DNA of 64,000 nt, from assembly GCA_947498125.1 (NCBI GenBank), contig CANMJH010000002.1, positions 434,001-498,000 of the forward strand. The letters are read 5' to 3'. Shown one piece after another: positions 26,532-34,332 of this stretch (its first letter is position 1; each line of letters opens with the position of its first letter). Under the pieces are notes generated by a model that worked only from the letters and a program-made list of their open reading frames with translations, had not been told where the DNA came from and ran no database searches. Made by a program: the position numbers and the translations under genes. The DNA comes from an uncultured Nioella sp. GTDB lineage: Bacteria; Pseudomonadota; Alphaproteobacteria; Rhodobacterales; Rhodobacteraceae.

Positions 26532-27041
26532 TTATGTGTTTTGCAGGGCGTCTTGCCCATCCAGCGCACCCCGCCAATCCGCGACAACCATCGACAGATA
26601 GGCAAATGCTGCGAACGCGGCGGTTATGGCGATTAAGAACCGGAAGGGCCAAGTGTAGAACCGAACGCGGCCGACCCCTTCAAATTCACCTAGGCGCAGG
26701 GCCTCGAATGCTTCGGGAACTGTTGAATATGCCAAGGCCGCAAAAAGTGCGAAGCCCAGCAAATAACACAGTGTTCTCAATAGCTTTTTGACAACCGGCG
26801 GCATGTATTCGACCAGTAAGGTTGTCCGCAACATTGAACCGGAAAAGATTGCCAGTGGCAGTTGCAGGAAGGTGACCATGATCACCGAGTTTTGCAGAAT
26901 TTCCTTCGTTCCGGGGATGGGCGACAAAAACAGAATTCGCCCAAAAACATCTGCCAAAATTAGCAACGCCAGCAAGAAGACCCAGATTGAAGAAAGGATG
27001 TGAATTGCGCGGGCGACCCCGACGACATGACTAAAGCGCAT
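26532..27041 (-). CDS. TRAP transporter small permease (DctQ-type)
   Basis: A 169-residue protein with four hydrophobic segments, as in DctQ. The start ATG at 27041 follows AAGGAGGAGCC, an excellent ribosome binding site; the longer frame to 27101 has none. First gene of dctQ-dctM-LLM, divergent from the receptor gene at 27222 across a palindromic operator. Confidence 0.88.
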   Translation of the reverse strand: MRFSHVVGVARAIHILSSIWVFLLALLILADVFGRILFLSPIPGTKEILQNSVIMVTFLQLPLAIFSGSMLRTTLLVEYMPPVVKKLLRTLCYLLGFALFAALAYSTVPEAFEALRLGEFEGVGRVRFYTWPFRFLIAITAAFAAFAYLSMVVADWRGALDGQDALQNT

Positions 27042-27109
27042 TGGCTCCTCCTTTTGCCTTTGCTTGGCCAGAGTCCTAGTGGCAGAGCCCGCGCCATGCA
27101 AACATTAAT

Positions 27110-27123
27110 TTATCACTTGATAA
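27110..27123. promoter_or_regulatory. Operator palindrome 1 of the TRAP/LLM cluster
   Basis: TTATCA-CT-TGATAA is a perfect 6-bp inverted repeat with a 2-bp centre in the divergent promoter between dctQ and dctP. Near-copies occur at 30755 (13 of 14 bases) and 32224. A TetR-family gene beside the second copy is the likely binder. Confidence 0.7.
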
Positions 27124-27221
27124 TTTTTTGAAAGAGTGGGACAGTTTTGATCGTGACGCCGGGAATCCATCTTCGGCGCCAGAGGAGACCGCAGGGGCCA
27201 AGGCCCCAAAGGGAGGAAACC

Positions 27222-28295
27222 ATGAAGACAATGAATCGCCACCTTGTTGGCGCTACGGCAGCTATGCTTGTCGCCGCAACGACCCCAGTTTTTGCAGATA
27301 GTTTCACGTTGCGAATCGGGTCCGGGCACCCGCAAGGCCCGACACCATACGTAAATACGATGTCAGATTTCTTCGCCGCCGAAGTGACACGGCGCGTGTC
27401 GGAAGAGACTGAGCATTCCGTCAATTTCATCGAGGCTTATGGCGGCTCAATCGCCGGTGTGGCCGAGACGCTCGAATCTGTTCAGCAGGGTATTTTGGAC
27501 ATTGGCGCGTTCTGCATTTGCTTTGAGCCATCCAAGATGTTCCTGCACAACTTCCCCTATTATCTGGCCTTCGGTCCACAAAGCTCGTCTGATGCGATCG
27601 AGGCTGCGCGCGCCGTATATGAAGAGCATCCATGGCTGACCGAGGTCATGGTTGATGAATATGACCAGCGATTCCTTGGTTTGGGCGTTTGGGACAACTA
27701 CCATCTTGGCACCGTAGACCCGTGGGAAACCATTGAAGATCTGCGCGGCGTTAAAGTTGGCGGCGCTGGCCCCAACCTTCCTTGGCTGGAATTTGTCGAT
27801 GCGATTCCAGTGCAGTCGACCCTTCCAGAGGGTTACCTTTCGCTGCAAACCGGCGTCTATAGCGGCTGGCTGATGGTTCCATCGGCTTATAACGGCTTCC
27901 GTTTCTATGAACCGGCGCCTTATTATACGCTGATCGGTTTCGGCGCGATGCCCGTTATTATGATGACTATCAACGAAGACCGTATGAACAGCCTTCCAGA
28001 GGATGTTCAGGCGATTATCACCGAAGTTGGCGCTGAATGGGAAGCACGCAACGGCGAAGTGATGGACGGTGTTCAGGCTGCAGGTCTAGCTGGTCTTGCA
28101 GAAAATGGCGCAATCATCACCGAGATTTCCGAAGATGTTCGCGTCGCTTGGGCGTCCAGCATGGCCGGGTTCCCGGCTCAGCAGGCAGCTGAGGCCGAAA
28201 ACCTTGGGATGCCAGGGCTTGCGGTCATGCAGTCTTATATCGATGCAGCTTCGGCTGGCGGACATGATTGGCCGTTCGATTACGAGCTGGAATAA
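27222..28295 (+). CDS. TRAP transporter periplasmic substrate-binding protein (DctP-type)
   Basis: A 357-residue protein with a signal peptide (about residues 1-26, ending PVFA-DSF) and a DctP fold: LRIGSGHPQGPTPYVNTM, VQQGILDIGAF, DLRGVKVGGAGP. The usual substrate-carboxylate arginine would fall in the central region but I cannot assign it. ATG 27222 follows GGGAGGAAACC. It delivers the ligand to DctQM encoded divergently. A strong terminator separates it from the next gene. Confidence 0.9.
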   Translation: MKTMNRHLVGATAAMLVAATTPVFADSFTLRIGSGHPQGPTPYVNTMSDFFAAEVTRRVSEETEHSVNFIEAYGGSIAGVAETLESVQQGILDIGAFCICFEPSKMFLHNFPYYLAFGPQSSSDAIEAARAVYEEHPWLTEVMVDEYDQRFLGLGVWDNYHLGTVDPWETIEDLRGVKVGGAGPNLPWLEFVDAIPVQSTLPEGYLSLQTGVYSGWLMVPSAYNGFRFYEPAPYYTLIGFGAMPVIMMTINEDRMNSLPEDVQAIITEVGAEWEARNGEVMDGVQAAGLAGLAENGAIITEISEDVRVAWASSMAGFPAQQAAEAENLGMPGLAVMQSYIDAASAGGHDWPFDYELE

Positions 28296-28360
28296 GAAAA
28301 ACTGAGGGCGCCAACAGGAAGTCTGATAGCGATCCTCAATAATTGTTGTTTTTCATTATG

Positions 28361-28406
28361 GCGGCGCTGCTCCTACTTTCTAGGGGCGGCGCCGCTTCTT
28401 TTCTTT
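28361..28406 (+). terminator. Strong intrinsic terminator/attenuator after dctP
   Basis: A 15-bp stem with two G-U pairs (28361-28375 with 28381-28395), loop CTTTC, then TTCTTTTCTTT. It stands only 30 bp before the next start codon, so it probably reduces read-through from the highly expressed receptor gene into the oxygenase-hydrolase pair. Confidence 0.88.
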
Positions 28407-28435
28407 CATCCGGCGCACTGAGATTGGAGGACATT

Positions 28436-29323
28436 ATGCTGCTGGGATGGAATAGAGTTTCAACGCTTACCGCTATGCCTACGCATAACGAGCTTTCACA
28501 GCTTGCATCGCAGGCTGATCAGTTTGGGTATGACCAGCTTTGGGTCGACGGGCTGACCATTGATAAAATTGGCGATTTGCCGCTTGGAAAGTCAGTTCGC
28601 ATTGGGACGGACCTCTGCACCAATCCCGTGAAGTCGCCCCGCCAAATTGGCGAGCTTATTCGCGCCGGCCAGGAGGCTTTGGGCAACCGGTTGATGGTTG
28701 GTTTGACGACGGGTGGAACCAAGGACGAGCGCGCTGCCTTCGAGCGTATGGAAACATTGCTTTGGCAAGATCCACGCCGGATCCTGCCGAGTGATTTGCC
28801 GCTTTCGCCGCCGCTGCCTTGCGTAATGGCGCGCCCAGCCATGAAGTCCGCGCCCGATATGCGCCGCACTGCTTACCAAGGGTTTCAGGCCTTGTCGCCT
28901 GCATGGCAAACTCCGGATCAACTGGCCCGTCACTGGGCTGAAATCGTTGGGGGTGCCACCCATGCGGCTCGCCGGGCCTGCCCATCAAACTGGCACCTGA
29001 ACCGTCTTATCTATGTGAGCGAAAATAGCCGTGATATCGCGGCTTATCTTGACCTTGCAAAATCTTATCTGGCCGCAGTGACACCATCCTGCAATGCCGG
29101 ACCTTTGTCGGAACTGGTCATCGCAGGATCTTCCGACTATGTCGCAATGCGCATCTCGCAGCTGCGTCGCCGCATCGGCCCGTTTGGGACGTTGCACAAT
29201 ACCGATCCGGGTTTGGATCTTGAAAAATCGGCGATTCAAATGGACCGCCTCTCCTCCAATGTCATGCCCTCGTTTCTTATTGAGCGCCCCTGTCAAACAT
29301 CGAAAGTACTGGAAAAAACATGA
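28436..29323 (+). CDS. Second luciferase-like (LLM-class) oxidoreductase, short form
   Basis: A 295-residue protein that is divergent but retains LLM features: ASQADQFGYDQLWVDG, VRIGTDLCTNPVKSPRQIGE and GNRLMVGLTTGG. It is shorter than the 374-residue paralog at 23975, with the insertion regions reduced. It may need flavin reductase as partner or may be a regulatory or structural subunit, as LuxB is to LuxA (inference). ATG 28436 follows TTGGAGG by 5 nt; upstream in-frame codons are within the terminator. The stop overlaps the hydrolase start (ATGA). Confidence 0.72.
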   Translation: MLLGWNRVSTLTAMPTHNELSQLASQADQFGYDQLWVDGLTIDKIGDLPLGKSVRIGTDLCTNPVKSPRQIGELIRAGQEALGNRLMVGLTTGGTKDERAAFERMETLLWQDPRRILPSDLPLSPPLPCVMARPAMKSAPDMRRTAYQGFQALSPAWQTPDQLARHWAEIVGGATHAARRACPSNWHLNRLIYVSENSRDIAAYLDLAKSYLAAVTPSCNAGPLSELVIAGSSDYVAMRISQLRRRIGPFGTLHNTDPGLDLEKSAIQMDRLSSNVMPSFLIERPCQTSKVLEKT

Positions 29324-30102
29324 GCACCTTTACCCCTAAATCCGTTGTCAGCGGCACCAAAGAGGTTCCTGTAATCCTGCTCTTGAATTCGATGGGCACA
29401 ACGACCGAAATGTGGGAGCCGCAGCTGCCCATGTTGGAAAACCATTTCCGCGTTATCCGTATGGACCATCGCGGCCACGGCCAAAGCGATACGCCAGATG
29501 GTGATTACAGTTTTGATGATCTTGTTGCTGACGCGATTGCGGTTTTGGACGAACACAAAGTTGAAACCGCCACCGTCATGGGCTGTTCGATCGGCAGCAT
29601 GACCGCGCTTGGTTTGGGTCTGGCCGCACCTGATCGAATCGACCGCGTTGTCTGCGCCGCTGCGCGTGCTGATGCGCCTGAAATGTTCCGCCAAAGCTGG
29701 GATGATCGCGCCGCGATCATTAACGAAAAGGGCGTTGGTGCCCTATGGAATGGTTCGCTTGGTGTTTGGTTTACGCCCGCCTTCCAAGAGGCAAACCCCG
29801 ATGTCGTTGCCAAGATGCACGCCGAATTTCTGAAAACCACCGACCAAGGCTATATCCGTTGTGGTGCCGCTCTGAAGGGGCTGGATTACCTCAAAGATCT
29901 GCCGAACATGAAGGTGCCGACCCTCTTTATCGCTGGCGCAGAAGACAAGGGCGCTCCACCCGCCGTGATGGAGCAGATGGCCGAAGTCACTCCAAATAGC
30001 CTTTTCACGGTTATTCCAGACGCCGGGCACATCGTAAACGTGAATGCGCCCGAAGCCTTCTCTTTGGCGATCATGGAATTTCTTGGCATCACCTGCGAAT
30101 AA
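29320..30102 (+). CDS. Alpha/beta hydrolase (enol-lactonase-like)
   Basis: A 260-residue alpha/beta hydrolase: MDHRGHGQSDTPDGDY near residue 48, the nucleophile elbow GCSIG with Ser90, acid Asp209 in GAEDKGAPP and catalytic His237 in PDAGHIVN. It resembles 3-oxoadipate enol-lactonase and related C-C/ester hydrolases. It is translationally coupled to the LLM gene before it, so it may hydrolyse an ester or lactone formed by the oxygenase. Downstream is a convergent GST gene. Confidence 0.87.
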   Translation: MSTFTPKSVVSGTKEVPVILLLNSMGTTTEMWEPQLPMLENHFRVIRMDHRGHGQSDTPDGDYSFDDLVADAIAVLDEHKVETATVMGCSIGSMTALGLGLAAPDRIDRVVCAAARADAPEMFRQSWDDRAAIINEKGVGALWNGSLGVWFTPAFQEANPDVVAKMHAEFLKTTDQGYIRCGAALKGLDYLKDLPNMKVPTLFIAGAEDKGAPPAVMEQMAEVTPNSLFTVIPDAGHIVNVNAPEAFSLAIMEFLGITCE

Positions 30103-30738
30103 TCAGGTCGCCGGGCGCAGGCTGGAGTAATCCACCATCACTGCCGATTGGTAGGGCGCCCGGGCCGCAAGCCTGTTGTAATAGGCCGAGATATTCGGCA
30201 AATGCGGGCGCGGAATGTCGACGGTGAAATACCGGTAAAGGCAAGCGCCAAAGGGGATATCTGCAAGGCTTAGACTATCGCCGAGCAGATAATCCCGCCC
30301 CTCCAACTGATCTTCGGCAATTGCAAAAGCATCGTCCAATTTCGCGACCGCGCCCTTTAGCACGTCCGCATCTCTTTCTGCGGCTGGCAGGCGCACCGTT
30401 TGGTAGAACATCGCGATAAAGGGCGCATAGATGGCACCCTGAAACCATTCCATCCACATATCAGCATGGGCGCGCTCTTGCGCGCTGGACGCGGCAAGAA
30501 CGCCGCCATTGGACTCTACCAAATAGCGGCAAATCGCGTTGGATTCCCACAAAACAAAATCGCCTTCCACAAGGGTTGGGACCCGTTTATTGGGGTTCAT
30601 GGCGATATAGTCGGCTGTATCAAGGCCCTTATGTTTGCCGCCCAGGTCAATTTGCTCATGCGCCACGCCTGTTTCGGCCATAACCCAAGCGACCTTTTGC
30701 ACGTTGATCGAGGTTGTTCTGCCCCATAATACTCGCAT
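30103..30738 (-). CDS. Glutathione S-transferase family protein
   Basis: A 211-residue GST: MRVLWGRTTSINVQKVAWVM with the theta/zeta-like Ser/Thr start, MNPNKRVPTLV, WESNAICRYLVE and a helical C-terminal domain with GDSLSLADI. GGAG lies 8 nt before the ATG. It abuts the hydrolase gene end to end and is divergent from the TetR gene with the second operator palindrome between them, so it probably belongs to the same regulon and pathway. Confidence 0.9.
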   Translation of the reverse strand: MRVLWGRTTSINVQKVAWVMAETGVAHEQIDLGGKHKGLDTADYIAMNPNKRVPTLVEGDFVLWESNAICRYLVESNGGVLAASSAQERAHADMWMEWFQGAIYAPFIAMFYQTVRLPAAERDADVLKGAVAKLDDAFAIAEDQLEGRDYLLGDSLSLADIPFGACLYRYFTVDIPRPHLPNISAYYNRLAARAPYQSAVMVDYSSLRPAT

Positions 30739-30754
30739 GGTGACGACTCCATAA

Positions 30755-30768
30755 TTATCACTTGATCA
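30755..30768. promoter_or_regulatory. Operator palindrome 2, between GST and tetR
   Basis: TTATCACTTGATCA matches the site at 27110 in 13 of 14 bases. It lies 17 bp upstream of the GST start and about 70 bp upstream of the TetR gene, suited to repression of both. Confidence 0.68.
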
Positions 30769-30838
30769 CTTTATACTGTAACCGGGAAAACTTTTTGTTA
30801 TAACAGGAAAAGGAAGTTTTTTTTGAGCTGGATCGCCC

Positions 30839-31522
30839 GTGGCTGAAGCTGACAGTAAAAGCCCCCCCAAAGGGGCACCGCCTACAAAGCGTCGACGTAA
30901 GTCGGCCGAACAGCGGGTCCACGATATCGTGGAGGCGGCGGCCGATCACTTCGCCGAGGTCGGGTTTGGCGGAAGTACGCGCGAAATTGCCAAACGCCTC
31001 GGCGTGACGCAGCCATTGCTCTACCGGTATTTTCCAGACAAGGACGGTTTGATCGAAGCGGTCTACCGCACGGTCTATCTAGAAAGCTGGAACCCAGACT
31101 GGGACGCCGGTCTTTCTGATCGCTCTGTTCCGGTGCGCGACCGGTTCGAGAAGTTTTATCACGACTATGCCAAAGCCAATTTCAACCCACGTTGGTTGCG
31201 TATTGCCTATATGGCGGGCCTTAGGGATGCCGAGATCAACGAATGGTATAACCACCTAATCGAAGAGCTTATTCTTAAAAAGCTTATCCAAGAACACCGG
31301 GTCGAGCTTGGCATGGAAGACAGCGCCTTTGTCGACACCAAAGAGCTTTCTTTTGCTTGGCAACTTCATGGAGGATTGCTGCATTTCGGTTGGCGGCACC
31401 ATGTGCTTGAACTGGCTCCATGTGAAACTGTCGAAGACGCTATTTCCAACGGCCTCGACATGTATTTCGCTCTTGCCAAAAACGTCTATGACCGCGCCGC
31501 TCAAAATTCTGATATGAGCTAG
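30839..31522 (+). CDS. TetR-family transcriptional regulator
   Basis: About 227 residues from a GTG start (the ribosome binding site is weak, so the start is uncertain). A basic N-terminal tail (PPTKRRRKSAEQR) precedes the TetR helix-turn-helix: DIVEAAADHFAEVGFGG, STREIAKRLGVTQPLLYRYF. The C-terminal ligand domain is unassigned. The gene lies beside a palindrome repeated at two other promoters of this cluster and is the best candidate for their repressor. Confidence 0.9.
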   Translation: MAEADSKSPPKGAPPTKRRRKSAEQRVHDIVEAAADHFAEVGFGGSTREIAKRLGVTQPLLYRYFPDKDGLIEAVYRTVYLESWNPDWDAGLSDRSVPVRDRFEKFYHDYAKANFNPRWLRIAYMAGLRDAEINEWYNHLIEELILKKLIQEHRVELGMEDSAFVDTKELSFAWQLHGGLLHFGWRHHVLELAPCETVEDAISNGLDMYFALAKNVYDRAAQNSDMS

Positions 31523-31600
31523 CACCTATTGTGATTCCGCAGAGCTGGGTCCATCCACTACTCTAATCTCCAAATTTCTGACCTTTTAAGGACATGTCAC

Positions 31601-32125
31601 ATGAGCCCCAAATTAACACCTGATGCACAGGTCCCCGCGTTAAAGCTGCCTTTGGTGGGCGGTGGCACCTTTGATCTGTCGGAAGAATCCCCCGAAAACT
31701 TCACCATGGTGCTGTTCTATCGCGGTTATCATTGCCCGGTTTGCAAAGGATATTTGGGCGGCCTGATGGAAGCGCTGAAAGAATACGAAGCCGCTGGCTT
31801 TTCGGTTGTCGTTGCATCAATGAACGATGAGGCGCTTGCGTCGAAATCTTCCGAAGAATGGGGCCTTGATGGGCTGCGCGTTGGCTATGGTCTGACCATT
31901 GAGCAGGCAAAGGATTGGGGTCTCTGGATCTCTAAGGCCTTCAAGGATGTCGAAGCAGAGTTCTTTACCGAGCCGGGTCTATTCTGGGTGCGCCCTGATG
32001 GGCGCCTATACTTGGCCGATATCTCGAACATGCCATGGGCGCGGCCAGATCTAAAAATGTTGTTGTCCAAAGTGGGCTACGCACTGGAAAATAACTATCC
32101 GGCGCGCGGCACTTACCTGGGGTAA
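31601..32125 (+). CDS. AhpC/TSA peroxiredoxin-like protein
   Basis: A 174-residue thioredoxin-fold protein with LFYRGYHCPVCKGYL (Cys45-x-x-Cys48), PGLFWVRPDGRLYLADIS (quoted in part) and no signal peptide. It belongs to the CxxC peroxiredoxin-like branch and may protect against peroxide leaking from flavin-dependent oxygenation by the neighbouring enzymes (inference). AAGGAC precedes ATG 31601. It sits 79 bp after tetR and ends at a strong terminator. Confidence 0.82.
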   Translation: MSPKLTPDAQVPALKLPLVGGGTFDLSEESPENFTMVLFYRGYHCPVCKGYLGGLMEALKEYEAAGFSVVVASMNDEALASKSSEEWGLDGLRVGYGLTIEQAKDWGLWISKAFKDVEAEFFTEPGLFWVRPDGRLYLADISNMPWARPDLKMLLSKVGYALENNYPARGTYLG

Positions 32126-32167
32126 AACCCACAGCTACGTCTCATTGCTTGATCCGCCCAGGAAATC

Positions 32168-32204
32168 TTGGTCGTGCCTATAGGTGCGACCAAATTTTTG
32201 TTTT
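32168..32204 (+). terminator. Intrinsic terminator after the peroxiredoxin-like gene
   Basis: TTGGTCG pairs with CGACCAA around an inner TGCC/GGTG stem and TATA loop, followed by ATTTTTGTTTT. Confidence 0.88.
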
Positions 32205-32223
32205 AATTCAATTAACTAGATAG

Positions 32224-32237
32224 TAATCATCTGATAA
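32224..32237. promoter_or_regulatory. Operator palindrome 3, upstream of the binding-protein gene
   Basis: TAATCATCTGATAA keeps both half-sites of the 27110 palindrome (one arm mismatch, different 2-bp centre). It lies 102 bp before the periplasmic binding protein start. Confidence 0.55.
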
Positions 32238-32338
32238 ATTGATGAGGCCAATAAGTGAAGTTGATGCATAGTTTCGGCGCGTTCCAGCAATGGAATGCGC
32301 GCCGGTTTTCTGGCGCACCCACATCAAGGGAGGAAACT

Positions 32339-33301
32339 ATGCTTAAATCATCGCTTGCCGCTATTGCGGCCACTGCCGCGTTGGCAGCGCCAGCATTCGC
32401 GCAAGAGGAACTTCATGAGGCGATCGTCGCGGCCATGGGAGAGGCCATCGAAGATCCGCGTTATGTCGACGTTCTGGCCAATTATGGCTTGGAGCTGCCC
32501 GATCTTAGCAACCCGACACTCGTAAATTCAGCAGATCACCCTTATCCGGCGGTTACGGATGGCTCGCTATTGGATCAGGTTCTAGAGGCTGGCACGTTGC
32601 GTCTGGGCTGGATCGCCGTTGGATCGCCTTGGTCGGTTCCGGGGGAAGACCCGTCCGAGCCGGTTGGTTTGTCCGTCGAATATTGGCACATCGTACAGGA
32701 TCACCTGAGTGATCATTACGAAACCGAGATCGCGCTTGATTGGGTCGAGTATACGGACGAAGTCGGCAACAACAATATGTATCGCTGGCTGGCGACAGCC
32801 GACGACTATGATTGCACCGATATGCGCGAACTTGACGGCTGTTACGACGTCATCGGCGGCGCCTACGCGATCAATCGCGAACGTCTTTCGATCTCGCACA
32901 TCACGCCGGCTTATTTCCCGCTGAACATGTCCGTTGTGCGCACCAACGTGCCCCTGCCTGATGGCGTCGGTCCTTTGGAAAATGCCGAGCAAATCCGGGA
33001 AGCCATGGCTGATCCAGAGATCAATATCGTTCTGGCCGGTCTGCCGGACACGGGCGAGGACACGATCTTAACGAACTTCACCAATCAGATGGGTGAAACC
33101 TTCACCCACGCAGATCGGACCCCAGGGTCGAACGTGTTGGAATTCGCACAAAACGCGGAAGACATTCACTTTGTTCTGGGCACCAATGTTCGCATGTCGT
33201 CGACACGCCTGAACTACCCTGACTTCTGCGCAGATTGTGAGTTCATTCCAGACCTTCTGGTCTTTGGTGGCGTCGGCTTTGCCACAGCCCTAATCGAATA
33301 A
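32339..33301 (+). CDS. Periplasmic solute-binding protein (SBP_bac_3-like), orphan
   Basis: A 320-residue secreted protein: signal peptide MLKSSLAAIAATAALAAPAFA, then LEAGTLRLGWIAVGSPW, the start of an amino-acid-binding-protein-like fold, and DVIGGAYAINRERLSISHIT. Four cysteines (DYDC, DGCYD, DFCADC) may form disulfides. No ABC permease or ATPase is nearby, so it may be a ligand sensor, a periplasmic redox partner of the MoxJ-like type or serve a distant transporter. ATG 32339 follows GGGAGGAAACT. Operator palindrome 3 lies upstream. Confidence 0.75.
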   Translation: MLKSSLAAIAATAALAAPAFAQEELHEAIVAAMGEAIEDPRYVDVLANYGLELPDLSNPTLVNSADHPYPAVTDGSLLDQVLEAGTLRLGWIAVGSPWSVPGEDPSEPVGLSVEYWHIVQDHLSDHYETEIALDWVEYTDEVGNNNMYRWLATADDYDCTDMRELDGCYDVIGGAYAINRERLSISHITPAYFPLNMSVVRTNVPLPDGVGPLENAEQIREAMADPEINIVLAGLPDTGEDTILTNFTNQMGETFTHADRTPGSNVLEFAQNAEDIHFVLGTNVRMSSTRLNYPDFCADCEFIPDLLVFGGVGFATALIE

Positions 33302-33311
33302 GAGAATAACA

Positions 33312-33344
33312 GCGCGCGTCATTTTTTGGAGGAATGGCGCGCGC
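33312..33344 (+). terminator. Hairpin after the binding-protein gene
   Basis: GCGCGCGTCATT pairs with AATGGCGCGCGC (12 bp, one G-U) over a 9-nt loop. The downstream T-run is poor (CGTTTAG), so it may be a weak terminator or an mRNA-stabilising stem. Confidence 0.5.
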
Positions 33345-33418
33345 CGTTTAGTGGCCGGTTGTTCATTATGCTGCGATTTGGGCAGCCGGTCACAACTAGT
33401 TTCTACGACTTTAGGGCG

Positions 33419-34246
33419 CTAGAACCGCTCGCCAAGCAAGCGGTAACACCAAAACGCCTCGTCCGTTTCTACCAGCTTGTTTAATTGCCCCGGTGAAAAA
33501 CCAGTCGCGCGTTTGACTGCCCGACCCATATGGGATTGGTCCGAAAAATCGGCTTCCGCCGCGATATCGGCTAATGGCGCTTTTGGGCGAGACATGTGAA
33601 GCGCCTGCAACGCCTCAATTTTCGAGAAAAACTTGATGGATTGCTGGGAATGCCCGGTCCATCGCCTAAGCCGACGCTCGGCCGACCTGAGGCTTTTACC
33701 GGTACCAGATAATGCTGCGCGCATCGTGATATGGCGCGCCCAATCCGCTACTTTATCAGAGCCTCGCCAATCGTCATTTTTGCCCCGAACTGACTGCCAG
33801 ATAGGTCGCATCGCTGCACAAAGCTCTGCCCATGATTGCGCGTCGCATACCGGTTTGGACCGTTGAAACACATCCGCGATTGCCGGAGGGATTTCATCCA
33901 GCGGTGCATCCCCGCACAGGACCGCCCAGGCATCAGGGTAAAATCCGACGGTTAGGGCGGCGACTGGCCCGGCGCTCCAACTTGAAGTTGGGGTTTGCTG
34001 TGGCGATGTAACGGACAGGGCTGGCAGAGTTGGGCGGGATTTTAAATCTATCCAATCCAATACCTTATGCGCCATATGCAATTGACCTGATGAGATCACG
34101 GTAATCGCGAAAAGAGGGGAAGCTGGGAAGTAGTTTAACCTTTCCTGATCGCTCAACTTCATCCCCCTCGTATCTCGGTAAATCCCAAGCGAGATGCAGC
34201 AGGCAAGCTCTTGCGGTGGATACATCAGTGTCGCGATTGTCATCAT
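33419..34246 (-). CDS. AraC-family transcriptional regulator
   Basis: About 275 residues. The C-terminal two-helix-turn-helix domain spans residues 170-265 (SLRSAERRLRRWTGHSQQS, ADIAAEADFSDQSHMGRAVK, RATGFSPGQL). The N-terminal domain (ligand or dimerisation) is not assignable. Start chosen at ATG 34246 after GGGG. Divergent from the esterase gene at 34333, its most likely target. Confidence 0.87.
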   Translation of the reverse strand: MMTIATLMYPPQELACCISLGIYRDTRGMKLSDQERLNYFPASPLFAITVISSGQLHMAHKVLDWIDLKSRPTLPALSVTSPQQTPTSSWSAGPVAALTVGFYPDAWAVLCGDAPLDEIPPAIADVFQRSKPVCDAQSWAELCAAMRPIWQSVRGKNDDWRGSDKVADWARHITMRAALSGTGKSLRSAERRLRRWTGHSQQSIKFFSKIEALQALHMSRPKAPLADIAAEADFSDQSHMGRAVKRATGFSPGQLNKLVETDEAFWCYRLLGERF

Positions 34247-34332
34247 AAGCCCCAATTTGTCGGGATCATTCTATCGATTTGCTTCGGTGCTGTGCCACGT
34301 CTGCCGTAACAGACTGACAAAAGGGTAACGTC

